From Candidatus Kaistia colombiensis (GTDB lineage: Bacteria; Pseudomonadota; Alphaproteobacteria; Rhizobiales; Kaistiaceae): a DNA stretch of 64,000 nucleotides. Both the position numbers and the translations under genes were made by a program. This document shows, piece after piece, positions 41,224-48,922 of the stretch. Below the pieces are notes generated by a model that was given only the letters and a program-made list of their open reading frames with translations, had not been told where the DNA came from and made no database searches. Numbering within the stretch: position 1 is the stretch's first letter; every line of letters starts with the position of its first letter. Where the stretch lies: NCBI GenBank assembly GCA_029203105.1, contig CP119318.1, forward strand, positions 3,238,501-3,302,500, in the 5' to 3' direction.

Positions 41224-41264
41224 CCTATAACGAGTGCGAGCTTCGGCATGTGATCCAGGTCACT
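41224..41264 (-). promoter_or_regulatory. CRP-like site and class-II-type promoter
   Basis: TGTGA-TCCAGG-TCACT (41249-41264) is a near-perfect CRP consensus dyad. On the minus strand a TATAGG element (complement of 41224-41229) is placed so that the dyad centre falls about 40 bp before the expected start near 41217, the class II activation geometry. The transcript would run toward the NUDIX gene with a ~390-nt leader. Confidence 0.4.
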
Positions 41265-41313
41265 TATGGATTGTCCAGAGTGTAAATCCGGCCAAACGAG
41301 CAGCATCGGAATA

Positions 41314-41347
41314 GAAAAAAGCGCCGGGCCGTCTCCGGCCCGACGCT
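41314..41347 (-). terminator. Terminator of the catabolic operon
   Basis: A 12-bp stem with one mismatch (41320-41331 with 41336-41347) and a 4-nt loop, followed on the minus strand by T6. It lies 39 bp past the stop of the last dehydrogenase gene. Confidence 0.85.
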
Positions 41348-41386
41348 TCTTTTCGTCCGACTTGCACTTCTTGGCGCCGCCGGAGG

Positions 41387-42430
41387 CTAAAGCGCGACCA
41401 CCTGCTGCGTCTGGATCGACTGGTCGGCGGCGAGCACGATCTTGAGGCTCTTCACGCCGTCATTCATGTGATCGGACAGGTCGAGGTCTTCCTCGATCGC
41501 CTTCAGCAGATAGAGCTGCTCCCGCTCGCACAACGCGTTGTGGTCCGGCTCGTCCGACACGTCGATGCGCTCGTCCGGCTTGCTCATGTCGGCATAATGG
41601 CGGAGGATCTGGCTCGTCTTGGTGTGGGCGTTGATGTCGTCCGACTTCACGCCGGAATTGTTCTCGGCCATGACGATCGAAGCCGAGCCCTTCGGGCCGA
41701 ACACGTCCTTCACGAAGAAGGCCTGCTCGGAGACCATCGGCCCCCAGCCGGCTTCATACCAGCCGACCGAACCATCCTCGAACATCACCTGAAGCTGGCC
41801 GTAATTGTTGATCGGCACTTCATCGGTAAGCCGCGCGCCGATCGCATGCACCCGTACCGGCTTGGCCGAGGTCATCTGGCACATCACGTCGACATAATGG
41901 ACGCCGCAATCGACGATCGGCGGGAAGCTCTGCATCAGCCGCTTGTGCCACTCCCAGGTCTCGCCATTCGACTGCTGGTTCAAATTCATGCGGAAGACGA
42001 GCGGTGTTCCAAGTTCGCGCGCGATCTCGATGAACTTGATCCAGCTTGGATGCTGGCGAAGGATGTAGCCGATCACCAGCTTGCGGTTGGTGCGCTTGGC
42101 GACTTCGACAACGCGCTCGGCGTCGGCGGCCGAGATCGCCATCGGCTTCTCGACAAACACATGCGCGCCCGCCTCCATCGCCTTGATCGCGAAGTCGGCA
42201 TGGGTGTCCGGCATGGTGTTGACCGAAACCACGTCCGGCTTCAACTCGGCGAGCGCCTTCTCGAAATCGTTGAATTTCGCGACGCCCTGCAGCTCCCGCG
42301 GCAGCTCGACCTTGTCGATGTTGCGCGTGCAGAGCCCGACCAGCTCGTAGCCATCGATCTTCGCATAGGCGAGCGCATGGCTCATGCCCATATTGCCGAG
42401 ACCGACGACGAGAACCCTTTGCTTGGCCAT
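41387..42430 (-). CDS. Gfo/Idh/MocA-family oxidoreductase (first)
   Basis: 347 residues from the ATG at 42430. N-terminal Rossmann domain with VVGLGNMGMSHA (GLGNMG 10-15) and the catalytic FVEKPMA (EKP 94-96). The C-terminal substrate domain contains IVDCGVHYVDVM, whose His is the usual second catalytic residue. Substrates of this family are sugars, inositols and imines; the specific one is unknown. It lies 11 bp downstream of a paralogue of similar length but low identity, suggesting two successive or alternative oxidations. Last gene of the operon. Confidence 0.88.
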   Translation of the reverse strand: MAKQRVLVVGLGNMGMSHALAYAKIDGYELVGLCTRNIDKVELPRELQGVAKFNDFEKALAELKPDVVSVNTMPDTHADFAIKAMEAGAHVFVEKPMAISAADAERVVEVAKRTNRKLVIGYILRQHPSWIKFIEIARELGTPLVFRMNLNQQSNGETWEWHKRLMQSFPPIVDCGVHYVDVMCQMTSAKPVRVHAIGARLTDEVPINNYGQLQVMFEDGSVGWYEAGWGPMVSEQAFFVKDVFGPKGSASIVMAENNSGVKSDDINAHTKTSQILRHYADMSKPDERIDVSDEPDHNALCEREQLYLLKAIEEDLDLSDHMNDGVKSLKIVLAADQSIQTQQVVAL

Positions 42431-42441
42431 GGTGCTGATCC

Positions 42442-43443
42442 CTATCCGATCCTGATGACATTGCCCGTGCGGGCGGATTCCTCGGCAGCCAGCGTCGCCT
42501 CGAGGGCGGCGGCGGCATCGGTCGGCACGCCCATCACCGGCGTCTCGCCGGCCAGCGCGCAATTGGCGAAATAGGAGAACTCGTCCCGGAGCGCGCCGCC
42601 GCGAACGCCGTTGAACTCCGGCCAATAGGTGGTGTCCGGGCTGTGCAGCTTGTCGCTCGACACGATGCCGAGATTGGGGAAGGTGTCCTGGACGTGGATG
42701 ATGCCTTCCGTGCCGATGATCGACATGCGCTCGTCAATGTCGAACGGCGTCTTCTCCGGCATGCACCAGACCGTCTCCAGCGTCGCCGTGGCGCCGCCCT
42801 CGAAGCGGTACATGGTCTGGCCGATATCCGGGTGCTTCAGGTTGCGCACCGAAATTGTCTGCGCATAGGCCGAGACGATCTTCTCGCCGGTGAACCACAG
42901 CATCACATCGGTATCGTGGATGGCGTCGCCGACGATCGGGCCGATCTTGTCGAGGATGGTCGGTGTCCAGGCAGCCGGAATGTTGCGGCGTGACGACAAC
43001 GCGACGATCTTGCCGATCTTGCCGGCGTCGATCGCCTGCTTGGCCATCCGGTAGCGCGGATTGAAGCGCACGATATGACCGACGAACAGAATGCCCTTGG
43101 CGCCCTTCGACGCCTCGACGATTGTGCGCGCATCCTCGACCGTCGACGCGATCGGCTTTTCGAGGAAGACATGCTTGCCGGCCTTCAACGCCGCGACGGC
43201 CGGGCCGACATGCTGGTCCCACATGGTGCAGATCGACACCGCGTCGATGTCGGGATCGGCGAGCATGTCGTTGTAGTCGGTGTAGGTCTTGGCGACGCCG
43301 AACTTGGCGCCCATCGCCGCGAGCCGGTCTGGCTGGCGGGTGCAGAGCGCGGCAAGCTCGAGATTGGGCACGCCGATGATGGTTTCGCAGTGAATTTCGC
43401 CGAACCAGCCAAGGCCGATGACGCCGATGCGCAGTCTGTCCAT
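42442..43443 (-). CDS. Gfo/Idh/MocA-family oxidoreductase (second)
   Basis: 333 residues from the ATG at 43443, with a GGGGGAG ribosome site. NAD-binding motif VIGLGWFGEIH (9-18), catalytic FLEKPIA (EKP 95-97), and GDAIHDTDVMLWF in the C-terminal domain with the conserved His-x2-Asp. Similar to myo-inositol or scyllo-inositol-type dehydrogenases, but no inositol operon partners are present. It lies 11 bp after the SDR gene and 11 bp before the other Gfo/Idh/MocA gene, so all three are co-transcribed. Confidence 0.88.
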   Translation of the reverse strand: MDRLRIGVIGLGWFGEIHCETIIGVPNLELAALCTRQPDRLAAMGAKFGVAKTYTDYNDMLADPDIDAVSICTMWDQHVGPAVAALKAGKHVFLEKPIASTVEDARTIVEASKGAKGILFVGHIVRFNPRYRMAKQAIDAGKIGKIVALSSRRNIPAAWTPTILDKIGPIVGDAIHDTDVMLWFTGEKIVSAYAQTISVRNLKHPDIGQTMYRFEGGATATLETVWCMPEKTPFDIDERMSIIGTEGIIHVQDTFPNLGIVSSDKLHSPDTTYWPEFNGVRGGALRDEFSYFANCALAGETPVMGVPTDAAAALEATLAAEESARTGNVIRIG

Positions 43444-43454
43444 TTCACTCCCCC

Positions 43455-44234
43455 TCAGAATTCTTCGAGTGTCAGCTCGCGCGACATGACGATGTTGCCG
43501 GCGGTCAGGCCGCAGTCGACGGGCAGTGCCGCGCCGGTGACGGCGCTGGCGGCGTCGGATGCGAGGAAGGCGACGACGCGCGCCACCTCGATCGGGTCGA
43601 CGATACGGCCAAGCGGATACCAACGCTGGAGCGTCTCCAGCACTTTCGGATCCTTCTTGGCCCGCTCTTCCCAGAGCGGTGTGCGGACGGTCCCTGGCAG
43701 CACGATGTTGGCGCGGATGCCGTAGCGGCCATATTCCATGGCGATGGCCTTGGTCATGGCGATCATGCCGGCCTTGGCGGCGCTGTAGGCGGGGTCGCCC
43801 AACGCATGCAGGCCGTTGACCGAGCCGACATTGACGATCGAACCGGAGCGGCGCTCGACCATGCCGGCAAGCACCGCATGAGCACAGGCATGCGCCCCAC
43901 CGAGATTGCCGTTCATCTCCGACTGCCAGGCGGCCGGATCGGTGACGGCGAGCGTCGGATGATGCGAATAGCCGGCATTGTTGACGAGGATGTCGATGGC
44001 GCCAGCCGAGGCAAACGCCGTCGCGACGGCGTCCGCCGATCCGATATCGACGACCGCTGCCTTTGCCGCGATGCCTTCCGCTGCCAGTTCCTCGACGAAA
44101 CCCAGAACCTTGTCGCTCTTGTCGAGCGCAAGAATGGAGGCGCCTTCGCTCCCGAACAGGCGACAGAGCGTCTGGCCGATCCCTCCGGCCGCGCCGGTGA
44201 TCGCCACCCTCTTGCCTGCAAACGTACCGCTCAT
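43455..44234 (-). CDS. SDR-family oxidoreductase
   Basis: Classical short-chain dehydrogenase, 259 residues from the ATG at 44234 (GAGGGG ribosome site). TGAAGGIG (13-20), NNAG (85-88), catalytic Ser138 in VNVGSVNG, and Tyr150-x3-Lys154 in YSAAK. The acidic residue after strand 2 (LALDKS) favours NAD over NADP. It probably oxidises a sugar or polyol intermediate of the pathway encoded by this operon. Gene order is SDR then two Gfo/Idh/MocA dehydrogenases. Confidence 0.88.
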   Translation of the reverse strand: MSGTFAGKRVAITGAAGGIGQTLCRLFGSEGASILALDKSDKVLGFVEELAAEGIAAKAAVVDIGSADAVATAFASAGAIDILVNNAGYSHHPTLAVTDPAAWQSEMNGNLGGAHACAHAVLAGMVERRSGSIVNVGSVNGLHALGDPAYSAAKAGMIAMTKAIAMEYGRYGIRANIVLPGTVRTPLWEERAKKDPKVLETLQRWYPLGRIVDPIEVARVVAFLASDAASAVTGAALPVDCGLTAGNIVMSRELTLEEF

Positions 44235-44314
44235 CCCGTTCCCCTCGATGCCGGCCGATCCGGTTCGTGCCGGATCGGCGCAGGTATAATTGCCTTGGCC
44301 GAAGCCGGCAGCAC

Positions 44315-44650
44315 TCACTCGCCGAACCAGCCTTCCTTCAGGTAGCGCATGTATTCGAACACCATCCCGTGCTTCAGCACGAAGACGACTTCGAGAAAGT
44401 CGCCGACAAGGAAGGGCGGGATCAGGATCTCGACATCCTTCAGATGCGGCTCGAATTCCTTGACCTGGTAGGCGACATGCGGATTGTTCCGGACGATCTC
44501 CGGAACCGTGCTGTCGGGTGCATAGCGCAGGAACTCGATGTGTTCCGGATGATGGCGCGGATTGGTGACCCAGAGCCGGCTCTGCTCGACCCAGTTCTCG
44601 TCAGGCTGCTTCTCTGTCGTGGTGATCCCGACATGGTCGAAGACGAACAT
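44315..44650 (-). CDS. Small VOC-superfamily-like protein
   Basis: 111 residues, begins MFVFDHVGITT and ends VFEYMRYLKEGWFGE. FDHVGI, HIEFLR, HVAYQV and VFEYMR supply the His/Glu/His/Glu pattern of a vicinal-oxygen-chelate fold, but only about one and a half beta-alpha-beta-beta modules fit, so it would dimerise. It could be an isomerase, epimerase or lyase of the local catabolic pathway. It is the first gene after the internal terminator and precedes the SDR gene by 80 bp. Confidence 0.65.
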   Translation of the reverse strand: MFVFDHVGITTTEKQPDENWVEQSRLWVTNPRHHPEHIEFLRYAPDSTVPEIVRNNPHVAYQVKEFEPHLKDVEILIPPFLVGDFLEVVFVLKHGMVFEYMRYLKEGWFGE

Positions 44651-44673
44651 TCAAGGCTCCATTGCGGCTGGAC

Positions 44674-44710
44674 AGAAAAAGGGCGGCGACGCCGGAGCAT
44701 CGCCGCCCTT
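44674..44710 (-). terminator. Internal terminator after the substrate-binding gene
   Basis: A perfect 11-bp stem (44679-44689 with 44700-44710), 10-nt loop, then T5 on the minus strand, 8 bp past the stop of the binding-protein gene. It separates the transporter genes from the enzyme genes. Confidence 0.8.
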
Positions 44711-44718
44711 GTCTTCGA

Positions 44719-45846
44719 TCAGAGGGCGGCCTGGATCGCCGCGACGTCGACCGCCTTGTAGTCGTCGGAAAGCTGGAACGCGTCCGCGTCGGCCTTCACC
44801 TTGGCGTGGTCGAAGTCATTGGCGGCCGGGATGAGCTGGTTCGAGGTGACGTCCTCGGCCTTGAACACCTTCGACACCTGGCCGAGCTTGGCGATAGCGT
44901 CGAAATAGTTCTGCCAGCTCGCCGGATCGTGAAAGCCCCACGCCTTGCGATTGTCCCAGTTCGCCCGCATCAGCGCCGTCTGCTGCATCAGCGATTCCGT
45001 CGCCACCGTCGGGTTCATCTGGCTGGCGAGGCCCGGGAACTGCTCCATGGCGATCTGGGTCGCGGCGCGCGGGTTCTGCCAGGCGAATTCGAGACCCATG
45101 GCCCAGCCGCGCAGATACTTCTCATAAGCCGCGACCTTGGCCGGATCGGTGAGATCCGCCTTGCGGATGACGAAGGAGTTGGCGGGGAATTTCGAAACGT
45201 TCTTGCCGAGCAGGTAGTCGAAATCGAGCCCCTGCCCGCGCCACTGGGCACGCAGGCCCTCCCAGGACAGCGCCGCGTCGGCCTGTCCCTGCGCCAGTGC
45301 CTGCCCCCAGGCGCTGACCTCGACATACTTGACCTTGCTGGTGTCGACGCCGGCGGCGGCCAGCATCGGGTTGGTGATCGCCTGCCAGCCGGCCGAGCCG
45401 AGGGCGATAGTCTTGCCTTCGAGGCCCTTCAGATCGGCCGGGGCCTTGCCCTTCGGGAAGGCGAAGTCGAACACGTCGCCGGCCATCACATGGTAGATGG
45501 AGACGAGGTCCATGCCCTGCTCAAGGCCGAGCGACAGGATGCCGGGCGACGGGTAGCCGAAGTCGGACTGGTTCTGGTCGACCAGCTTGACCGTTGCCGT
45601 GCCGTCCTGCGGACCGGCCTCGATCACCGTCTCCAGATCGCCGAAATAGCCATACTTCTTGGCGATCCAATAGGCGAAGTCATCGACGACTTCGAGCGTG
45701 CCGCGCGGCGAAACCCAGCGCACTACCACCTCGTCGGCAAGCGCCGAGCCGGTGGCGCCTATACCGAGCGCCGCGACCGAGACACCAGCCGCTGTCACCT
45801 GCAGAAGCCGGCGACGATTGATCATCATGTTCGATATTTCCGTCAT
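44719..45846 (-). CDS. ABC transporter substrate-binding protein (NMT1/SsuA type)
   Basis: 375 residues from the ATG at 45846 (GAGGGA 7-8 bases upstream). The N terminus NRRRLLQVTAAGVSVAALG is a twin-arginine-like signal, so the protein may fold before export. The mature part has the NMT1/THI5-like arrangement: VRWVSPRGTLEVVDDFAYW, GPQDGTATVKLVDQNQSDFGY and GKTIALGSAGWQAI. Known relatives bind sulfonates, taurine, nitrate, pyrimidines or aromatic acids. It is the last transporter gene before the internal terminator. Confidence 0.87.
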   Translation of the reverse strand: MTEISNMMINRRRLLQVTAAGVSVAALGIGATGSALADEVVVRWVSPRGTLEVVDDFAYWIAKKYGYFGDLETVIEAGPQDGTATVKLVDQNQSDFGYPSPGILSLGLEQGMDLVSIYHVMAGDVFDFAFPKGKAPADLKGLEGKTIALGSAGWQAITNPMLAAAGVDTSKVKYVEVSAWGQALAQGQADAALSWEGLRAQWRGQGLDFDYLLGKNVSKFPANSFVIRKADLTDPAKVAAYEKYLRGWAMGLEFAWQNPRAATQIAMEQFPGLASQMNPTVATESLMQQTALMRANWDNRKAWGFHDPASWQNYFDAIAKLGQVSKVFKAEDVTSNQLIPAANDFDHAKVKADADAFQLSDDYKAVDVAAIQAAL

Positions 45847-45882
45847 TGCAGTTCCCTCGTTTCTGTCAGGCATTGGTCGGGC

Positions 45883-46734
45883 TCAGGCTTCCCAATTGGC
45901 CCATTTTTTTCCGACCCAGAAGAAGAAGACGTAGATCGAGATACCGATGACCGCGAGAAGCGTGATGACCGCGAAGAATTGCGGCATGCGGATCATCGAC
46001 GAATAGTAGTTCAGGCGATTGCCGAGACCTTCCGCTCCGCCGACCATCTCGGCGCCGACCGTGGTCAGCAGGCCGAAGATCAAACCGACCATCAGACCGA
46101 CAATGATCATCGGCATGGCCATCGGGATGCGGATCTTGGTGAAGATCTGGAAGGTCGAGGCGCCGAACGAGCGGGCGAGCGCGATCTTCGCCAGGTCGAC
46201 GCGGCGGAATCCGGTCGCCGAATTGATCATTACCATCGGTCCTGACGCGAGCGCCACGGCGATGATGCGCGGCTCCCAGCCGAAGCCGAAGCGCAGCACC
46301 AGCAATGGCACGAGGGCCAGCATCGGCGTCGTCACCAGCAGCAGGATGTAGGGCGTGACGATCTTTTCGGCGAAGGGAAACTGGGTGATCACCGCCGCCA
46401 GCACGAAGCCGATCGAGGCGCCAATCGAGAAGCCGATCAGCAGCTCGCAGATCGTCACCACCAGGTGCGGCCAGATGAACGGCCACTCGGTGATCAGCGC
46501 CATGCCGATCTGGCTCGGCTTCGGCATGATGTATTGCGGCACCTGGAAGACACCGAGCAGAATCTGGGTACCGCCGATGATGACGACAGCGACGAGAATG
46601 ATGATGAGGGTCTCGAAGGCGCTGCGACCGCCGCCCGATGCCAGGGCGGAGAAGCCGCCCGAGAGACCGGCGCCGCCGCCTGCTTCCTGCTTGGCGCCGA
46701 AGGTCGGGATCTGGTCGCGAAGTTGGCTGTCCAC
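45883..46734 (-). CDS. ABC transporter permease (SsuC/TauC type)
   Basis: 283 residues, GTG start at 46734. Residues 1-35 are a Gly/Ala-rich cytosolic tail. Six spans follow, with the coupling motif LARSFGASTFQIFTKIRIP and GAEMVGGAEGLGNRLNYY near the end, typical of the nitrate/sulfonate/taurine permease family. One such permease would homodimerise. It lies between the ATPase and binding-protein genes with gaps of about 30 bp. Confidence 0.88.
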   Translation of the reverse strand: MDSQLRDQIPTFGAKQEAGGGAGLSGGFSALASGGGRSAFETLIIILVAVVIIGGTQILLGVFQVPQYIMPKPSQIGMALITEWPFIWPHLVVTICELLIGFSIGASIGFVLAAVITQFPFAEKIVTPYILLLVTTPMLALVPLLVLRFGFGWEPRIIAVALASGPMVMINSATGFRRVDLAKIALARSFGASTFQIFTKIRIPMAMPMIIVGLMVGLIFGLLTTVGAEMVGGAEGLGNRLNYYSSMIRMPQFFAVITLLAVIGISIYVFFFWVGKKWANWEA

Positions 46735-46765
46735 GTTGAACTATCCTTGAACTTGACGGCGACCC

Positions 46766-47584
46766 TCAGGCCCTGCGGTGGTCGATCATGGCCTTGATGG
46801 CATTGACGCGTTCGATGAACTCCGGCGTCGACTGCACCTCGACGCCACGCGGCCGCGGCAGGTCGACCTCGACGATCTCCTGGATCCGCCCCGGCCGCGC
46901 CGACATCACGACGATGCGGTCGGCGAGGAACAGCGCCTCGACGATCGAATGGGTGATGAAGATGATCGTCTTGCGCGTCTCCATCCAGATTTCCTGGATG
47001 AGCAGGTTCATCTCGTCCCGGGTGAAGGCGTCGAGCGCGCCAAACGGCTCGTCCATCAGCAGAACCGACGGATTGACCGCGAGGCTGCGGACGATCGAGG
47101 CGCGCTGCTGCATGCCGCCAGAGAGTTCGCGCGGCATCTTGGTCTCGAAACCCTTGAGGCCGACGCGCTCCAGCAAGGCCTGGATCCGCGCCTTGTCGGG
47201 CGGGATCCTCTTCAGCTCGAAGGGCAGCTCGATGTTCTTTTCGAGATTGCGCCAAGGCAGCAAGTTCGCTTCCTGGAAGATCATCGCGATCTCGGGGTGC
47301 GGCTTGACGATCGGCTCCTGGCCGAGGCGGATCCTGCCGCCGCTCAATCCATGCAGTCCAGCCATCGACCAAAGCAGGGTGGACTTGCCGCAGCCGGAGG
47401 GTCCGAGAATGCAGAGGAACTCGCCCTCCCTCACCTCAAGCGACACATTGTCGAGCGCATGCACGACGCCGCTGCGGGCCTGATAGAATTTGCTTGCCCC
47501 CTCGACCACCATTTTGGCCGGTGCCGACACGTCTGCACGCGCCGAACCAAGAGCTCCGATAGCGTTCAAGCTAGCGCCCTCCAA
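46766..47584 (-). CDS. ABC transporter ATP-binding protein (SsuB/TauB type)
   Basis: 272 residues as drawn from TTG 47584. Walker A GPSGCGKST (61-69), Q-loop IFQEANLLPW, signature ELSGGMQQRASI and Walker B LLMDEPFGALD are all intact. QEANLLPWRN is characteristic of the nitrate/sulfonate family. The start is uncertain: a second TTG at 47569 has a better-placed GGAGGG, and ATG 47512 has no ribosome site. First gene of the transporter operon, ~80 bp downstream of the candidate operator. Confidence 0.88.
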   Translation of the reverse strand: MEGASLNAIGALGSARADVSAPAKMVVEGASKFYQARSGVVHALDNVSLEVREGEFLCILGPSGCGKSTLLWSMAGLHGLSGGRIRLGQEPIVKPHPEIAMIFQEANLLPWRNLEKNIELPFELKRIPPDKARIQALLERVGLKGFETKMPRELSGGMQQRASIVRSLAVNPSVLLMDEPFGALDAFTRDEMNLLIQEIWMETRKTIIFITHSIVEALFLADRIVVMSARPGRIQEIVEVDLPRPRGVEVQSTPEFIERVNAIKAMIDHRRA

Positions 47585-47982
47585 TTCCCTGTGAGCCTCC
47601 GGCCGGCCTCTTCGGCTCGTCCCGTCGGCGTTGTTCCCGTCGGCCCTTGTGAACCGCTCATTCCTGAAATCATGTTACAGAATTTCAGGCTGCGCAAGAG
47701 CTAATCGATTTCCCGCCGCAACTTCCTCAACGGCCCCAAAATCGTTGTTTTCCGTCATTGATCGTACGAATTATCTCCCCACATCCACGATATCCGCCCG
47801 TTAAATTCAATACACTCGGATTGTCGGACAGCTTGCCGATCCTGCAAAAACGTGTAATTCAATTTCTCAATCGCACGCCTTTGCAGGTAGTCCGCCTCCA
47901 TTTTTCTGGTCGCTATCCGGCCGAACGACGGACCGCAGGCAAGCCGGCATCGACCGCAACCTCTTCGGAGAGAACATCGCCA
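47585..47982. promoter_or_regulatory. 398-bp divergent control region between ABC operon and RpiR regulator
   Basis: No gene. Contains an 8+8 bp inverted repeat at 47663-47689 (listed separately) and two direct copies of AATTCAAT (47804-47811 and 47856-47863) 52 bp apart. The segment 47740-47900 is AT-richer than its flanks, as expected of promoters, but no unambiguous -35/-10 pair stands out. Confidence 0.5.
47663..47689. promoter_or_regulatory. Candidate RpiR-family operator
   Basis: CCTGAAAT-N11-ATTTCAGG: perfect 8-bp arms (47663-47670 and 47682-47689). It lies 79-105 bp before the TTG start of the ABC ATPase gene. MurR/RpiR regulators generally recognise AT-rich dyads with TGAAA-type half sites, and such a regulator gene is encoded ~300 bp away. 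Confidence 0.5.
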
Positions 47983-48918
47983 ATGACCAAGCGAGCCAGC
48001 TCCGGAACGACCGCCGCAATCGATATCGTTTCCCGTATCGAGCGCGTCGAATCCGAGCTGTCCCCCGCCGAGCGTCGCGTCGCGGAGGTGGTCCGCCAGG
48101 ACTTCGAGGCCGCCACGCGCCTGACCATCGCGGATCTCGCCGCCAAGGCCGGCGTCAGCCAGCCGACAGTCACCCGGTTCTGCCGCTCGGTCGGCTGCGC
48201 CTCCTTCAACGAATTCAAGATCGGCCTGGCGACGACCTTGACGGTCGCCGCCGTCTATTTGCGCTCCGACCGGGTGTTCAGCGACGATGTCGGCCAGCTC
48301 GCCCAGACGATCATGATGCGCGCCGCCACGGCGGTCCGCGAGACGCTGGACCAGCTCGATACGGACGCCGTCGGCGCCGCGATCGCCGCCTTCGCCAAGG
48401 CTCGTCGCATCGACATCTACGGCCAGGGCGGCGGTTCGGCCGCCCTGATCGAAGACGCGAAGCTGCGGTTGTTCCGGCTCGGAATCCCCGTTTCGGCCTA
48501 TGCGGACAGCCACCAGATGCGGATGTCGGCCGCCACGCTGCAGCCGGGAGACGCCGTCTTCGCCATTTCGAACAGCGGCCATTCGCGCGCCGTCGTCGAG
48601 GCGGTGGAGATCGCCGGATCTTTTGGCGCGACGACGGTGGCGTTGACGCGGCCGGATACGCAGCTGGCCGGGGTTGCCTCGGTGCTGATCCCGAGCGCGA
48701 TCGCAGAGGATGAGAACGTCCTGCTGCCGACGCCGTCCCGTTACGCCCATATGGCCGTCATCGACACGATCGCCGCCGGTGTCGCCGTGAAGCTCGGCAG
48801 CAAGGGCCGCGAGGCGCTGCGGCGCGTTCGCTACACGGTGGCGAGCATCGGCATCGCCATCCCGACACCGTCGACCGACCCTACCCCTCTGGCCCGAACC
48901 ACTCACCCGCACGAATAG
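47983..48918 (+). CDS. MurR/RpiR-family transcriptional regulator
   Basis: 311 residues from the ATG at 47983 (GGAGAGA 9 bases upstream); the frame extends further upstream without homology. The N-terminal HTH_6 domain (~15-90) has LTIADLAAKAGVSQPTVTRFCRSVGC. The C-terminal SIS domain (~125-270) has IDIYGQGGGSAAL and AISNSGHSRAVVEAVEIA, which bind phosphosugars in relatives. It probably controls the divergent ABC/dehydrogenase genes and the following D-aminoacylase gene (4-bp gap) in response to a pathway intermediate. Confidence 0.88.
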   Translation: MTKRASSGTTAAIDIVSRIERVESELSPAERRVAEVVRQDFEAATRLTIADLAAKAGVSQPTVTRFCRSVGCASFNEFKIGLATTLTVAAVYLRSDRVFSDDVGQLAQTIMMRAATAVRETLDQLDTDAVGAAIAAFAKARRIDIYGQGGGSAALIEDAKLRLFRLGIPVSAYADSHQMRMSAATLQPGDAVFAISNSGHSRAVVEAVEIAGSFGATTVALTRPDTQLAGVASVLIPSAIAEDENVLLPTPSRYAHMAVIDTIAAGVAVKLGSKGREALRRVRYTVASIGIAIPTPSTDPTPLARTTHPHE

Positions 48919-48922
48919 GCCC

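Larger units (their letters stand above)
40828..41386. other. 559-bp GC-poorer intergenic stretch
   Basis: Between the NUDIX start and the end of the catabolic operon. Base composition from ~41020 to 41300 is close to even, visibly lower in GC than the neighbours. It holds a CRP-like site with an appended -10 element and, at the right end, the operon terminator. Short open frames (for example minus 40827-41087 and 41018-41221) lack ribosome sites and homology, and are not called as genes. Confidence 0.5.

Noticed and set aside
41266..41386. A short plus-strand frame beginning ATG with CPEC, suggesting a zinc-ribbon or transposase start.
   Set aside because: It runs straight into the operon terminator hairpin, has no ribosome site and no second Cys pair.
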